Below, piece by piece: positions 1 through 8,795 of a stretch of DNA of 64,000 nucleotides (positions are counted from its first letter, which is position 1; each line of letters begins with the position of its first letter). The stretch lies in assembly GCF_016756495.1 (NCBI RefSeq), contig NZ_AP023243.1:124001-188000 (forward strand), read 5' to 3'. The translations under genes were made by a program, and so were the position numbers. This DNA comes from Mesorhizobium sp. 113-3-3 (GTDB lineage Bacteria; Pseudomonadota; Alphaproteobacteria; Rhizobiales; Rhizobiaceae). A model generated the notes under the pieces. That model searched no databases and was not told where the DNA came from. It saw only the letters and a program-made list of their open reading frames with translations.

Positions 1-191
1 TTGTCCTGAACGTCAGGCGCGTAGGGCGCCAGCAGCGGCGCGAACAGCGCCGCCAGCACCAAGAGGATGAAGACGAACAGGCCGATGACGGCGCCCCGGT
101 TCACCGAGAAATAGTACCAGAACGTCTTGAGGCCGGTGAGGCGATCCGGGTTGCCGGCGGCCATCGGGGCGATTTCGCTCGACTGGCTCAT
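1..191 (-). CDS. dppC: Dipeptide ABC transporter permease DppC (N-terminal part, cut by window edge)
   Basis: Only the first 63 or so residues are inside the window. They read as a short cytoplasmic lead (FWYYFSVNRGAVIGLF) followed by the first membrane helix and LLAPYAP, which matches the start of DppC-type permeases of the oligopeptide/dipeptide ABC importer family. The ATG at 191 overlaps the TGA of the upstream dppB by one base (TGATG), so the two permease subunits are translationally coupled. DppC would pair with DppB in the inner membrane. The remainder of the gene and the expected ATPases dppD and dppF should lie beyond position 1. Confidence 0.9.
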   Translation of the reverse strand, partial: MSQSSEIAPMAAGNPDRLTGLKTFWYYFSVNRGAVIGLFVFILLVLAALFAPLLAPYAPDVQD

Positions 192-1198
192 CACGCCGCC
201 CTTATGCGTGGGTTGATGACGGCATAGAGCACGTCGACGATCAGGTTCACGGCCATGACGATAAGGGCAATCAACAGCAGGCCGGACTGCACGACGACAT
301 AGTCGCGCTTGGAAATGGATTCGACCATCCATCTGCCGATGCCGGGCCACGAGAAGATCGTTTCGGTAAGGATGGCGCCGGCGAGCAGCGTACTAACCTG
401 CAGGCCGATGGTGGTGACCACCGGAATGAGCGCGTTGCGCAGAGCATGCACGCCGATGACCCTGGCCGACGAAAGCCCTTTGGCTCGGGCCGTCCGCACA
501 TAGTCCTCGCCCAGCACCTCGAGCATGGCGGAGCGCGTCTGGCGCGCTATCACAGCCAGCGGAATGGTGCCGAGCACGATTGTCGGCAGCACCAGATGGC
601 GCAACACCGAGCGAAACGCGTCCCATTTGCCGTAGAGCAAGGTGTCGATGGTCATGAAGCCGGTGATCGGCTTGAAGAAGTACTGCAGGTCGATGCGGCC
701 GTTAACCGGTGTCCAGCCGAGATAACCGGAGAAAAAGATGATCAGCAGCAGACCCCACCAGAAGATCGGCATGGAGTAGCCGACGAGCGCGGTGCCCATC
801 AGCGACTGGTCGAACCACGAGCCGCGCTTGACGGCCGCGAAGATGCCGGCCGGGATGCCGAGCACCATGGCGAAAATCATGGCGAAAAACGACAGTTCCA
901 GCGTCGCCGGGAAGAGCGTCTTGAACTCTTCGAGCACCGGGCGCTTGGATGAAATGGAAACGCCGAAGTCGCCTTTGGCGACTGCACCGACATAGCGCGT
1001 GTATTGCTCCCAGATCGGCAGATTGTAGCCGAACTGCTCCTTGAGCTCTTCGTAACGCGCCGGCGCCACGCCGTGTTCGCCGGCCATGGCAAGAATAGGA
1101 TCGCCGGGCAGCAGCCTGACGAAGGCGAAGGCACAGATTGTGATGCCGACAAGCGTCGGGATCAAAAGTGCAATTCGGTGGAGTATATATTTCAGCAT
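191..1198 (-). CDS. dppB: Dipeptide ABC transporter permease DppB
   Basis: 335 residues, close to the 339 of E. coli DppB, and similar to it along the whole length. The N-terminal helix (ILHRIALLIPTLVGIT) is followed by the conserved LPGDP segment. The cytoplasmic EAA-type loop reads MLEVLGEDYVRTARAKGL, and the C-terminus ends in the family-typical VINPRIR. It is an inner-membrane subunit of a peptide importer and probably carries dipeptides or related compounds. It lies 45 bp downstream of dppA, separated by a strong stem-loop, and overlaps dppC by one base. Confidence 0.95.
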   Translation of the reverse strand: MLKYILHRIALLIPTLVGITICAFAFVRLLPGDPILAMAGEHGVAPARYEELKEQFGYNLPIWEQYTRYVGAVAKGDFGVSISSKRPVLEEFKTLFPATLELSFFAMIFAMVLGIPAGIFAAVKRGSWFDQSLMGTALVGYSMPIFWWGLLLIIFFSGYLGWTPVNGRIDLQYFFKPITGFMTIDTLLYGKWDAFRSVLRHLVLPTIVLGTIPLAVIARQTRSAMLEVLGEDYVRTARAKGLSSARVIGVHALRNALIPVVTTIGLQVSTLLAGAILTETIFSWPGIGRWMVESISKRDYVVVQSGLLLIALIVMAVNLIVDVLYAVINPRIRAA

Positions 1199-1206
1199 GA
1201 TGTAGG

Positions 1207-1232
1207 GGGGCGGCGCCTCATTGCGCCGCCCC
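1207..1232 (-). promoter_or_regulatory. Intercistronic stem-loop between dppA and dppB
   Basis: A perfect 10-bp G+C stem (1207-1216 with 1223-1232) closes a 6-base loop and lies just after the dppA stop codon. No T-run follows on the minus strand, so it is not a standard intrinsic terminator. Such hairpins behind binding-protein genes typically stabilise the upstream message so that the periplasmic protein is made in excess over the permeases. That role here is inferred from position. Confidence 0.7.
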
Positions 1233-1243
1233 GCTCTATAGTC

Positions 1244-2842
1244 TTATTCGGCCTTGTCAACGCCGTCGAAGCGGTGAATGCCGAGCGGATCCATCTTGAA
1301 ACCGCTGACATTGTTGCGCACGACCGCATAGACTTGGCTATGGACCAGCAGGAAGGCGGGCGCCTCCTTGGCGAAGATCACCTGCGCCTGCTCATAGAGC
1401 TTGGTGCGTTCGGCCTGGTCGCTGGTCTTCTTGGCCTTCTGGATCAGATCCTCGAAGTCCTTGTCGCACCAGCTGGAGTAGTTCGACACGCCGATGGCCG
1501 AGCAGGCGAACAGGGTGGCGAAGAAGTTGTCCGGATCGCCATTGTCGCCGGTCCAGCCGATCTGGAACGCGCCGGGACGGTCCTTCTTCTTGCCTTCCGA
1601 GCGATACTTGGTCCACTCGTAGTTGACGATCTCCGCCTTGACGCCGACCTTGGCCCAGTCGGCCTGGATCAGTTCGGCGGCGCGCTGGAAGTTCGGATTG
1701 TAGGGACGAACGCGATCGGAAGCCCAGAGCTGGATTTCCTTCAGCCCGGCAGCCTCGAGCACCTTCTTGGCCGCATCCGGATTGTAGGCGTCGGTCTTCA
1801 CATCCTTGTTCCACGACCACATGGTCGGCGGGATCAGGTTTTCGGCAGGCGTGGCGCCGGCATCCTGGAAGAGCGACTTGATCAGCGATTCCCGGTCGAT
1901 CGCCTGGTTGAGCGCGTGGCGCACTTCAGGCTTGTCGAGCGGCGGGATGGTGGTGTTGTAGCTCATATAGCCGATGTTCAGGCCGGCCTGATCCATCAGG
2001 GTCACGTCCTTGTTGGCCTTGATGGAAGCGATGTCGGCCGGGTTCGGATAGGGCGCGATGTCGCATTCGCCGGCAAGCACTTTCTGAGTGCGGGCGGTGG
2101 CGTCGGGCGTAATGGCGAAGACGAGATCGTCGATCTTTTCCTTGCCCTTGAAGTAGTCGGGGTTGGCCGCATAGCGGATGACCGAATCCAGCTGGTAGTC
2201 GACGAACTGGAATGGGCCGGTGCCGATCGGCTTGGTCGAGAAGTCGGCCATCTTGCCGTCCTTCGCCAACTGGTCGGCATATTCCTTCGACACGATCGAG
2301 GCGAAGTCCATGCCAAGATTGGCCAGCATCGGCGCGTTCGGCTCGGTCAGCGTCAGCTTGACGGTCAGGTCGTCGACCTTCTCCCACTTGGCGACATATT
2401 TCGGCATGTCCATGCCGGTGTAATAGTCCCAGGTCAGGTTCGGCAAATACTTGTCGCCGTTCCAGGGGTTTTCCTTGTTGAACTGGCGGTCGAAGGAGAA
2501 GATGACGTCGTCGGCGTTGAGGTCACGCGTCGGCTTGAAATAGTCGGTGGTCTGGAACTTCACGCCCGGATGCAGGTGGAAGGTGTAGACCAGGCCGTCG
2601 TCGGAGATTTCCCACTTGTCCGCAAGGCCGGGCTCGACCTCGGTGCCGCCATGCTTGAACTCGACCAGGCGCGAATAGACGGTACGCGACGAGGCATCGA
2701 AGTCGTTGCCGCCGGTCGTGGTACCCGGATCAAAATTGGCAGGCGATGCTTCCGAGCAATAGACGAGCGTCTTTGCATTGGCCATGCCGCCCAGGACGCT
2801 TGCGGCCAGCAACGCGGCCGCAAAAGCGAGTTTCTTTTTCAT
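1244..2842 (-). CDS. dppA: Periplasmic dipeptide-binding protein DppA
   Basis: About 532 residues with a clear signal peptide (MKKKLAFAAALLAASVLGG, cleavage after MANA). The mature protein starts KTLVYCSEASPANFDPG. The segments LNADDVIFSFDRQ, PIGTGPFQ, NLIPPTMW, WTGDNGDPDNFF and DPLGIHRF all match the E. coli DppA pattern, so this is a cluster C solute-binding protein for dipeptides. The ATG at 2842 was chosen over an upstream in-frame codon because AGGGAG lies at the right distance and the signal peptide begins there. It is the first gene of the dpp operon and is probably transcribed from the AT-rich region upstream. Confidence 0.95.
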   Translation of the reverse strand: MKKKLAFAAALLAASVLGGMANAKTLVYCSEASPANFDPGTTTGGNDFDASSRTVYSRLVEFKHGGTEVEPGLADKWEISDDGLVYTFHLHPGVKFQTTDYFKPTRDLNADDVIFSFDRQFNKENPWNGDKYLPNLTWDYYTGMDMPKYVAKWEKVDDLTVKLTLTEPNAPMLANLGMDFASIVSKEYADQLAKDGKMADFSTKPIGTGPFQFVDYQLDSVIRYAANPDYFKGKEKIDDLVFAITPDATARTQKVLAGECDIAPYPNPADIASIKANKDVTLMDQAGLNIGYMSYNTTIPPLDKPEVRHALNQAIDRESLIKSLFQDAGATPAENLIPPTMWSWNKDVKTDAYNPDAAKKVLEAAGLKEIQLWASDRVRPYNPNFQRAAELIQADWAKVGVKAEIVNYEWTKYRSEGKKKDRPGAFQIGWTGDNGDPDNFFATLFACSAIGVSNYSSWCDKDFEDLIQKAKKTSDQAERTKLYEQAQVIFAKEAPAFLLVHSQVYAVVRNNVSGFKMDPLGIHRFDGVDKAE

Positions 2843-3309
2843 TGAGCACTCCCTGATGTTCTTCCAAGCCCCTCTATCAGGCTCGCGAAGCGCGCATATA
2901 AGCACCGTTTTTCCGGCTTTGGAACACCCCGTTTGCTTACCCCGCGGGAAGCAGGAAAAAAATCCGCCATTTTGCTAAACGGCAGAAAAAATTAGCAGTT
3001 TTTTCCATTCACGAGATTATTAACGACCGCATTTTTTTATTGATCCGGCATCTGGCGACATGGACGCCGCGCCTGCCTTCACCCGGTCATCGATGCGGAA
3101 ACATGCCGGTTTCAAGTGTCGCCGGCGGGAAAGATTTTCGACGGCAAATCTTTCGGCGCCTTGCCGCAGGGGCAAGACTTGCACCACCGCCGATAGAGGC
3201 AATACATAGATGGATATGCTGGCGGCACGGAGGACGTCTCTGTCAATTCGGAGGCGGGCGCGGCATGGGCGACCAGAACGGGCGAACAGGAATTGCTAGG
3301 GAGGAACGG
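2843..3309. other. Intergenic region between divergent dppA and fadD
   Basis: 467 bp without a convincing gene. The dppA-proximal part (about 2900-3045) is unusually AT-rich with several A and T runs and contains an inverted repeat TGCTAA (2973-2978) / TTAGCA (2992-2997), a plausible regulator site in the dpp promoter. The rest returns to high GC and is open in the fadD frame back to 3040, but its translation (rich in Arg, Pro and Trp) looks non-coding. Confidence 0.6.
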
Positions 3310-5388
3310 GTGGCAAAAGCATCAAAGGCGCCGGTGAAAGCGTCGGCAAAGGCAGTCTCGAAACCAGCCGCCGCCGACGGGCAAGGCAAAGCTGGCGCCA
3401 AGGCCGCGACCGCCGGGACACGCGCAAAGTCTGCCAAGACGGCACCGGCGGCAAAGGCGGCCACCGCCAAGGCGGTTGCGAAGCCGGCAACGAAAGCCGC
3501 CCCGGCAAAGACCTCCGTGACGAAGACCTCTGCGACGAAGACTCCGGCGAAGGCTGCTCCGGCAAAGACTTCTCCCGTAAAGACCTCTCCCGCAAAGACC
3601 TCTCCCGCAAAGACTGGGGCAACGAAGGCCGCATCGCCGGCGAAGGCAGCGCCGACAACGAAACCGGCGACGGCTGCCAACAAGCGGTTGCCGAAGGCAC
3701 TCACGGAACTTGCCGCCGGCCTGCCCGAGAAGCCGTGGCTCAAGAGCTATCCAAAAAATGTTGCGGCCGAGATCGGTGCGTTGCCCTACAGTTCGATCGG
3801 CGATTTCCTGGTCGCCGCCTGCAAGCAGTTCTCCGCCCAGCCGGCCTTCACCTGCATGGACAAATCGATCAGCTACGCCGATGTCGAGCAGTTGTCGGCG
3901 GCCTTTGGTGCCTATCTGCAATCGAAGGGGCTGCAAAAGGGCGCGCGCGTCGCCGTGATGATGCCCAACGTCCTGCAATATCCGGTGGCGATGATGGGCA
4001 TCCTGCGCGCCGGCTATGTCGTGGTGAACATCAATCCGCTCTACACGCCGCGCGAGCTGGAGCACCAGCTCAAGGATTCCGGCGCGCAAGCCATCGTCAT
4101 CCTGGAAAATTTCGCCAGCACCTTGCAGGCGGTCATCGCCAGGACCGCGGTCAAGCATGTCGTGGTGGCGGCCATGGGCGACATGCTCGGCCTCAAGGGC
4201 ACGATCGTCAACTTCGTCGTACGCCGCGTGAAGAAGATGGTGCCGGCATGGTCGCTGCCCGGGCATGTCAAGTTCAATGCGGCGATGAAGGCCGGCGCCG
4301 GCCTTGGCTTCAAGCCGGCCAAGGTTGCAGCCGACGATGTCGCCTTCCTGCAATATACGGGCGGCACCACGGGTGTGTCGAAGGGCGCCACGCTGCTGCA
4401 CAGCAATGTGCTCTCCAATGTCGTGCAGAATGCGCAGTGGATGGAGGACGCCTATACGATCAAGCCGAAACCCGCGCACCCGAACTTCATCTGCGCGTTG
4501 CCGCTCTATCATATCTTCGCGCTGACGGTGAACGCGCTGATGGGCATGCAGCAAGGCGCCCGCAACGTGCTCATTCCCAACCCGCGCGATATTCCAGGCT
4601 TCGTCAAGGAACTGGCGAAGTATCCGGTCCACATCTTTCCCGGCCTCAACACGCTGTTCAACGCGCTGCTCAACAACGAGGACTTCCGCAAGCTCGACTT
4701 CAAGCCGCTGGTGCTGACGCTGGGCGGCGGCATGGCGGTGCAGAAGGGCGTCGCCGAACGCTGGAAGGCGTTGACCGGCTGCCCTGTCACCGAAGGCTAC
4801 GGCCTCTCGGAAACATCCCCGGTGGCGACGGCCAACAAGTTCAGCTCCGGCGAGTTCACCGGCACGATCGGCCTGCCGCTGCCTTCGACGGAAATCGCCA
4901 TCCGCGACGACGACGGCAACAATCTGCCGCTGGGCGAGGTCGGCGAAATCTGTATCCGGGGACCGCAGGTGATGGCGGGCTACTGGAACCGGCCCGACGA
5001 GACCGCCAAGGTGATGACCAAGGACGGCTACTTCAAGTCAGGCGACATGGGCTTCATGGATGAGCGCGGCTACACCAAGATCGTCGACCGCAAGAAGGAT
5101 ATGATCCTGGTCTCGGGCTTCAACGTCTATCCGAACGAGCTCGAGGAGGTCGTGGCGATGCATCCGGGCGTTCTCGAAGTGGCGGCGATCGGCGTGCCGG
5201 ACGAGCATTCGGGCGAAGTGCCGAAGCTGTTCATCGTCAAGAAGGATCCAGCCCTGACCGTGGAAGCCATCACCGCTTTCTGCCGCGAGAACCTGACCGG
5301 CTACAAGCGGCCCAAATACATCGAGTTCAGGACCGAATTGCCGAAGACGCCGGTCGGCAAGATCCTGCGGCGGGCGCTGCGCGCCTAG
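3310..5388 (+). CDS. fadD: Long-chain acyl-CoA ligase (FadD type) with histone H1-like N-terminal tail
   Basis: 692 residues. The ATP-dependent ligase activates fatty acids to acyl-CoA for beta-oxidation or lipid synthesis. The AMP-binding P-loop (YTGGTTGVSKGA, near residue 350), GYGLSETSP (near 497), and the KSGDMGFMDERGY to DRKKDMILVSGFNVYPNE region match E. coli FadD, and the C-terminal catalytic lysine lies in PKTPVGKILRR. The first ~125 residues are different: a low-complexity Ala/Lys/Pro/Thr tail with repeats such as AKTSPAKTSPAKT, resembling histone H1 C-terminal tails. The GTG at 3310 is chosen because AGGGAGGA (3298-3305) sits 4-5 bases upstream; the frame is open further back but with unconvincing sequence. 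It overlaps the next gene by one base. Confidence 0.9.
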   Translation: MAKASKAPVKASAKAVSKPAAADGQGKAGAKAATAGTRAKSAKTAPAAKAATAKAVAKPATKAAPAKTSVTKTSATKTPAKAAPAKTSPVKTSPAKTSPAKTGATKAASPAKAAPTTKPATAANKRLPKALTELAAGLPEKPWLKSYPKNVAAEIGALPYSSIGDFLVAACKQFSAQPAFTCMDKSISYADVEQLSAAFGAYLQSKGLQKGARVAVMMPNVLQYPVAMMGILRAGYVVVNINPLYTPRELEHQLKDSGAQAIVILENFASTLQAVIARTAVKHVVVAAMGDMLGLKGTIVNFVVRRVKKMVPAWSLPGHVKFNAAMKAGAGLGFKPAKVAADDVAFLQYTGGTTGVSKGATLLHSNVLSNVVQNAQWMEDAYTIKPKPAHPNFICALPLYHIFALTVNALMGMQQGARNVLIPNPRDIPGFVKELAKYPVHIFPGLNTLFNALLNNEDFRKLDFKPLVLTLGGGMAVQKGVAERWKALTGCPVTEGYGLSETSPVATANKFSSGEFTGTIGLPLPSTEIAIRDDDGNNLPLGEVGEICIRGPQVMAGYWNRPDETAKVMTKDGYFKSGDMGFMDERGYTKIVDRKKDMILVSGFNVYPNELEEVVAMHPGVLEVAAIGVPDEHSGEVPKLFIVKKDPALTVEAITAFCRENLTGYKRPKYIEFRTELPKTPVGKILRRALRA
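3575..3620 (+). repeat. 15-bp in-frame tandem repeat encoding the TSPAK tail of FadD
   Basis: The word ACCTCTCCCGCAAAG recurs in tandem with small changes, giving the protein motif TSP(V/A)K several times. It lies in the low-complexity part of the acyl-CoA ligase gene and is a likely site of length variation by slippage or recombination. Confidence 0.75.
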
Positions 5389-6137
5389 TGAAGGATCATC
5401 CCTTCGGCGACGAGGCGCCGGGCAGCCCGCGCCTCGACCCGACGGGCTTCATCAAGGCGAACATGCGCCTTGTGCCGGTGCCCGCGCTTGCCGAAATCCG
5501 GCTTTACACAGCCCACCCAGGCAGCGGGCTGAGGCGCCTCGTCGACCCTGAAGACGATGCTGACGCGGACGACGACGCGCCCGAACCGCAGCCGCCCTAC
5601 TGGGCCTATGCCTGGGCCGGCGGCGCCGTGCTGGCACGCCACATCCTCGATCATCCAAAGATGGTGGCGGGCCGCCGCGTGCTCGACCTTGGTGCTGGTT
5701 CAGGCATCGTCGGCATCGCCGCCGCGAAGGCCGGCGCAAGCCAGGTGACTGCTGCCGAGATCGACCGCAACGGTGTGGCCGCGATCGGCCTCAACGCGGC
5801 GGCGAACGGCGTCGCCATCAACATTGTCGACAAGGACATCACCACGGGTCCGCCGCCGCCGGTCGACCTCGTGTTTGCCGGCGACGTGTTCTACAGCCGC
5901 GAGGTTGCCCTGCGGGTTATCCCGTTCCTCGATCGCTGCCTGGCAGCCGGCATCGAGGTGCTGGTCGGCGATCCCCGACGCCACGACCTGCCGCTGTCCC
6001 GGCTGCGGCTGCTTGCGGAATATCCGGTGCCGGATTTCGGCGACGCGAAAGGCGCCGCACTGAAGCCGAGCGGCGTGTTTCGTTTCGAGGCTGATACGGA
6101 ACCCGCGCCGGCGGGAGCGATCAAACCGTCTCCTTGA
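5388..6137 (+). CDS. METTL20-like protein lysine methyltransferase
   Basis: 249 residues, SAM-dependent class I methyltransferase. Motif I reads DLGAGSGIVGIAAA (about residues 100-113), preceded by PPYWAYAWAGGAVLARHIL and followed by FAGDVFYSREV. That combination is typical of the METTL20/ETFB-lysine-methyltransferase family; known members methylate the electron transfer flavoprotein beta subunit, and an Agrobacterium homologue also acts on ribosomal protein L7/L12. The GTG start overlaps the fadD stop (TAGTG). Coupling to an acyl-CoA ligase fits a link with ETF-dependent fatty acid oxidation, but the substrate here is inferred. It overlaps the convergent gph gene by 17 bp. Confidence 0.8.
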   Translation: MKDHPFGDEAPGSPRLDPTGFIKANMRLVPVPALAEIRLYTAHPGSGLRRLVDPEDDADADDDAPEPQPPYWAYAWAGGAVLARHILDHPKMVAGRRVLDLGAGSGIVGIAAAKAGASQVTAAEIDRNGVAAIGLNAAANGVAINIVDKDITTGPPPPVDLVFAGDVFYSREVALRVIPFLDRCLAAGIEVLVGDPRRHDLPLSRLRLLAEYPVPDFGDAKGAALKPSGVFRFEADTEPAPAGAIKPSP

Positions 6138-6852
6138 CCCGTGCCGACAGGAAATCCGGCAGGTCGGCAACCGAATCGAGAACGACGTCGGCAATGCCGG
6201 CCAGCGATTCACGCGTGCCGGTGCCGGAGAGCACGCCCACCGCCAGGCCGCAGCCGCCGGCGCGCGCCATTTCGAGATCGTGGCGGTTGTCGCCGACCAT
6301 GGCGATCTCCGCCGGCTTCAGGCCCGTAAGGTCGCAAAAGGCCTGGATGGTGTCGGGCGCGGGTTTGGGGTTGGCCACCGCGTCATAGCCATAGGCGGCG
6401 TCGAACAGTTGGGCGACGCCCAGCGTGACCAAGGTCTTTTCCGCGCCGCTGGTGGAATCGTTGGTGGCGACGCCAAGCCGGTAGGATCGCTTGTGCAGTG
6501 TTGCCAGCGTGTCGACGATGCCCGGCAGCGCCACCGCCATCGCCGAGCCCTGCACCGAGGTGATCTCGTTGAAGCGGGCGACGGCCAGCATCTGGTCTTC
6601 GTCGGACAGGCGCGGGAACCACAGTTCGACGACATCCATGTTGGTGCCCGAGGCAAAGATCGAATCGGGCTTGAAGCGGCGGTTGGCGAAATCGAAGCCG
6701 GCGGCCGCCAGCAGCCTGTCGGCCTTCCAGCGATCGCCGTCGGCAGCGTCCATGGCCATGAAGTCGGCAACGCCGAGCCAGGTGGCGTTGAAGTCGACAA
6801 GTGTCCCGTCCTTGTCGAACAATATGCCTTTGATGTCTGCCAAATCAGTCAC
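6121..6852 (-). CDS. gph: HAD-family phosphatase, phosphoglycolate phosphatase type
   Basis: 243 residues. HAD motif I is [10 protein letters not shown] (nucleophile Asp13, acid Asp15), motif II lies around LGVATNDST, and motif III/IV reads [16 protein letters not shown], with a helical cap between. This fits the Gph group, which dephosphorylates 2-phosphoglycolate, although HAD enzymes of this size have varied substrates. The GTG at 6852 overlaps the pgi stop in a GTGA, so expression is coupled to pgi. An alternative reading is a general sugar-phosphate phosphatase supporting central carbon flow. Confidence 0.75.
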   Translation of the reverse strand: MTDLADIKGILFDKDGTLVDFNATWLGVADFMAMDAADGDRWKADRLLAAAGFDFANRRFKPDSIFASGTNMDVVELWFPRLSDEDQMLAVARFNEITSVQGSAMAVALPGIVDTLATLHKRSYRLGVATNDSTSGAEKTLVTLGVAQLFDAAYGYDAVANPKPAPDTIQAFCDLTGLKPAEIAMVGDNRHDLEMARAGGCGLAVGVLSGTGTRESLAGIADVVLDSVADLPDFLSARVKETV

Positions 6853-8492
6853 TCCGAACCACGCAATTGGTGGATGCGTTCCACAAGGCCCCTGGTCGAG
6901 GCGTCCCGGTTTGCGGCGCTTTCCTTGCCTTCCACGACAGGCAGCAGGCCGGTCGCCAGTTCCTTGCCGAGCTCGACGCCCCACTGGTCGAAGGAATTGA
7001 TGTTGAACAGCGTGCCCTCGACGAAGACGCGGTGCTCGTAGAGCGCGATCAGCCGGCCGAAAGTGCGCGGGTCGAGCTTGCGATAGAGGATGGTCAGCGA
7101 AGGGCGGTTGCCGGAGAAGACACGGTGCGGCGCTATTTTGTCGACATCGGCCGGCTTCATGCCCTTGGCCAGCATCTGCGCGCGCGCCTCGTCCAGCGTG
7201 CGGCCCTTCATCAGTGCTTCCGACTGCGCCAGGCAATTGGCGAGCAGCAAATCATGCTGATGCTTGAGCTCCGGCTCATGGCCGACGGCCGCGGCGAGAA
7301 ATTCGACCGGGATGAGGTCGGTGCCCTGGTGCAGAAGCTGGAAGAAGGCGTGCTGGCCATTGGTGCCCGGCTCGCCCCAGACCAGCGGCCCGGTCGGCGT
7401 CGCCACGGGCGTGCCGTCAAGGGTGACGCCCTTGCCGTTCGATTCCATGTCGAGCTGCTGCAGATAGGCCGGCAGCCGGGACAGGCGCTGGTCATAGGGG
7501 ATGACCGCGCGGGCCGGATAGCCGCAGATCACGCGATGCCACCAGCCGACCAGCCCCAGAAGCACCGGCAGGTTCGCGGTGAGCGGCGCGGTGCGGAAAT
7601 GCTCGTCCATCTCATGGGCGCCATCGAGGAAGGCGCGGAAATTCCTTGGACCGATGGCGATCATGACCGGCAGGCCGATCGCGCCCCAGACCGAATAGCG
7701 GCCGCCGACCCAGTCCCAGAAACCGAAGACGCGGTCCTGCTCGATGCCGAACTTGGCCACAAGGTCGAGCGCCGTCGAGACGGCGGCGAAATGCTTGCCG
7801 ACCGCCTGCTTGCCGAGCGCCTTCTGCACCCAGTCGCGCGCCGTCTGCGCGTTGGTCATCGTCTCGACCGTGGTGAAGGTCTTGGAGGCGATGATGAACA
7901 GCGTGGTTTCCGCCGACAGGCCCTTCAGCGTGTCATGGATATGGGCGCCGTCGATGTTGGAGACATAATGCGCGCGCGGCCCGTCATGATAGGGCGCCAG
8001 CGCCAGCGTCGCCATGGCCGGGCCGAGGTCGGAGCCGCCAATGCCGATGTTGACGATATCGGTGATCTTCTTTCCGGTGGCGCCTGGCGCCTTGCCGGAG
8101 CGGATGGCATCGGCGAAGGCGCCCATCGCGTCGAGCACGGAAAGGACGTCGGCCTTGACGTCCTGGCCATCGACCGTGACGCCCTTGCCGCTGAGATTGC
8201 GCAGCGCCGTGTGCAGCACGGCGCGGTCCTCGGTGATGTTGATCTTCTTGCCGGCGAACATGGCGGCGCGCCGCCCTTCGAGATCAGCGGCGCCGGCGAG
8301 CTTTTCCAGCAAATCCATGGTGGTTGCGTCAACGGCGCATTTCGACCAGTCGAGCAAAAGGTCGCCGTCGCTGGCGGAGAATGTCTGGAAACGCCGTGGA
8401 TCGGCGGCGAAGGCCTGGCGCATGCTGCCAGGTGCCGCGGCGCGATGATCGCGCAAGGCGGCAAGCTGTTTCTGGAAGGCTGACTTATCCAC
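6849..8492 (-). CDS. pgi: Glucose-6-phosphate isomerase
   Basis: 547 residues against 549 in E. coli. It interconverts glucose-6-phosphate and fructose-6-phosphate in the cytoplasm. Recognisable segments are [10 protein letters not shown] (sugar phosphate binding), the signature [29 protein letters not shown] carrying the catalytic His, and the C-terminal QWGVELGK. The GTG at 8492 has AGGAG about ten bases upstream. It is the first gene of a two-gene unit with gph and is divergent from the MocR-type regulator. Confidence 0.97.
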   Translation of the reverse strand: MDKSAFQKQLAALRDHRAAAPGSMRQAFAADPRRFQTFSASDGDLLLDWSKCAVDATTMDLLEKLAGAADLEGRRAAMFAGKKINITEDRAVLHTALRNLSGKGVTVDGQDVKADVLSVLDAMGAFADAIRSGKAPGATGKKITDIVNIGIGGSDLGPAMATLALAPYHDGPRAHYVSNIDGAHIHDTLKGLSAETTLFIIASKTFTTVETMTNAQTARDWVQKALGKQAVGKHFAAVSTALDLVAKFGIEQDRVFGFWDWVGGRYSVWGAIGLPVMIAIGPRNFRAFLDGAHEMDEHFRTAPLTANLPVLLGLVGWWHRVICGYPARAVIPYDQRLSRLPAYLQQLDMESNGKGVTLDGTPVATPTGPLVWGEPGTNGQHAFFQLLHQGTDLIPVEFLAAAVGHEPELKHQHDLLLANCLAQSEALMKGRTLDEARAQMLAKGMKPADVDKIAPHRVFSGNRPSLTILYRKLDPRTFGRLIALYEHRVFVEGTLFNINSFDQWGVELGKELATGLLPVVEGKESAANRDASTRGLVERIHQLRGSE

Positions 8493-8795
8493 TGGCGGGA
8501 GGCTCCTGGCGTTTTTCGACGTACTTTATCAGACCGGATGTTTCCGGCGCGTGTCGTCGCGACAAACCTATTGAGCCGAATTCCGTGCGGTCAATACGCG
8601 GCGATGCCGCATCGCATCACGATGCGATGACACAATGTGTCACTCCGGGCGGCGACGGAGCCCGATTTCGGTCGAAGGATCACTGGCATAAATCCCAAAG
8701 ATCAGAAAAATTGATTGGCGCAACCCCTTGTGCCACCCATACACTCGACTGGTCCAGCCAAATGAAAATTGCTGGCCATCCGAGGAAGATCTCCC
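8493..8795. promoter_or_regulatory. Divergent promoter region of pgi and the MocR-type gene, with two abutting palindromes
   Basis: 303 bp without a gene. It holds two perfect palindromes side by side: ATCGCATC-AC-GATGCGAT at 8611-8628 and TGACACA-A-TGTGTCA at 8628-8642, which share one base. They lie about 120-150 bp from both start codons and look like operators. Closer to the regulator, TGG-containing words near 8748-8780 could be MocR sites, but this is weak. Confidence 0.55.

Noticed and set aside
1004..2845. 613-residue plus-strand open frame opposite dppB and dppA
   Set aside because: It lies antisense to two well-supported genes, has no ribosome site or family match, and is the usual by-product of high third-position GC.
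6867..8483. 538-residue plus-strand frame opposite pgi
   Set aside because: Antisense to a full-length glucose-6-phosphate isomerase; the composition is typical of a reverse-frame artefact.
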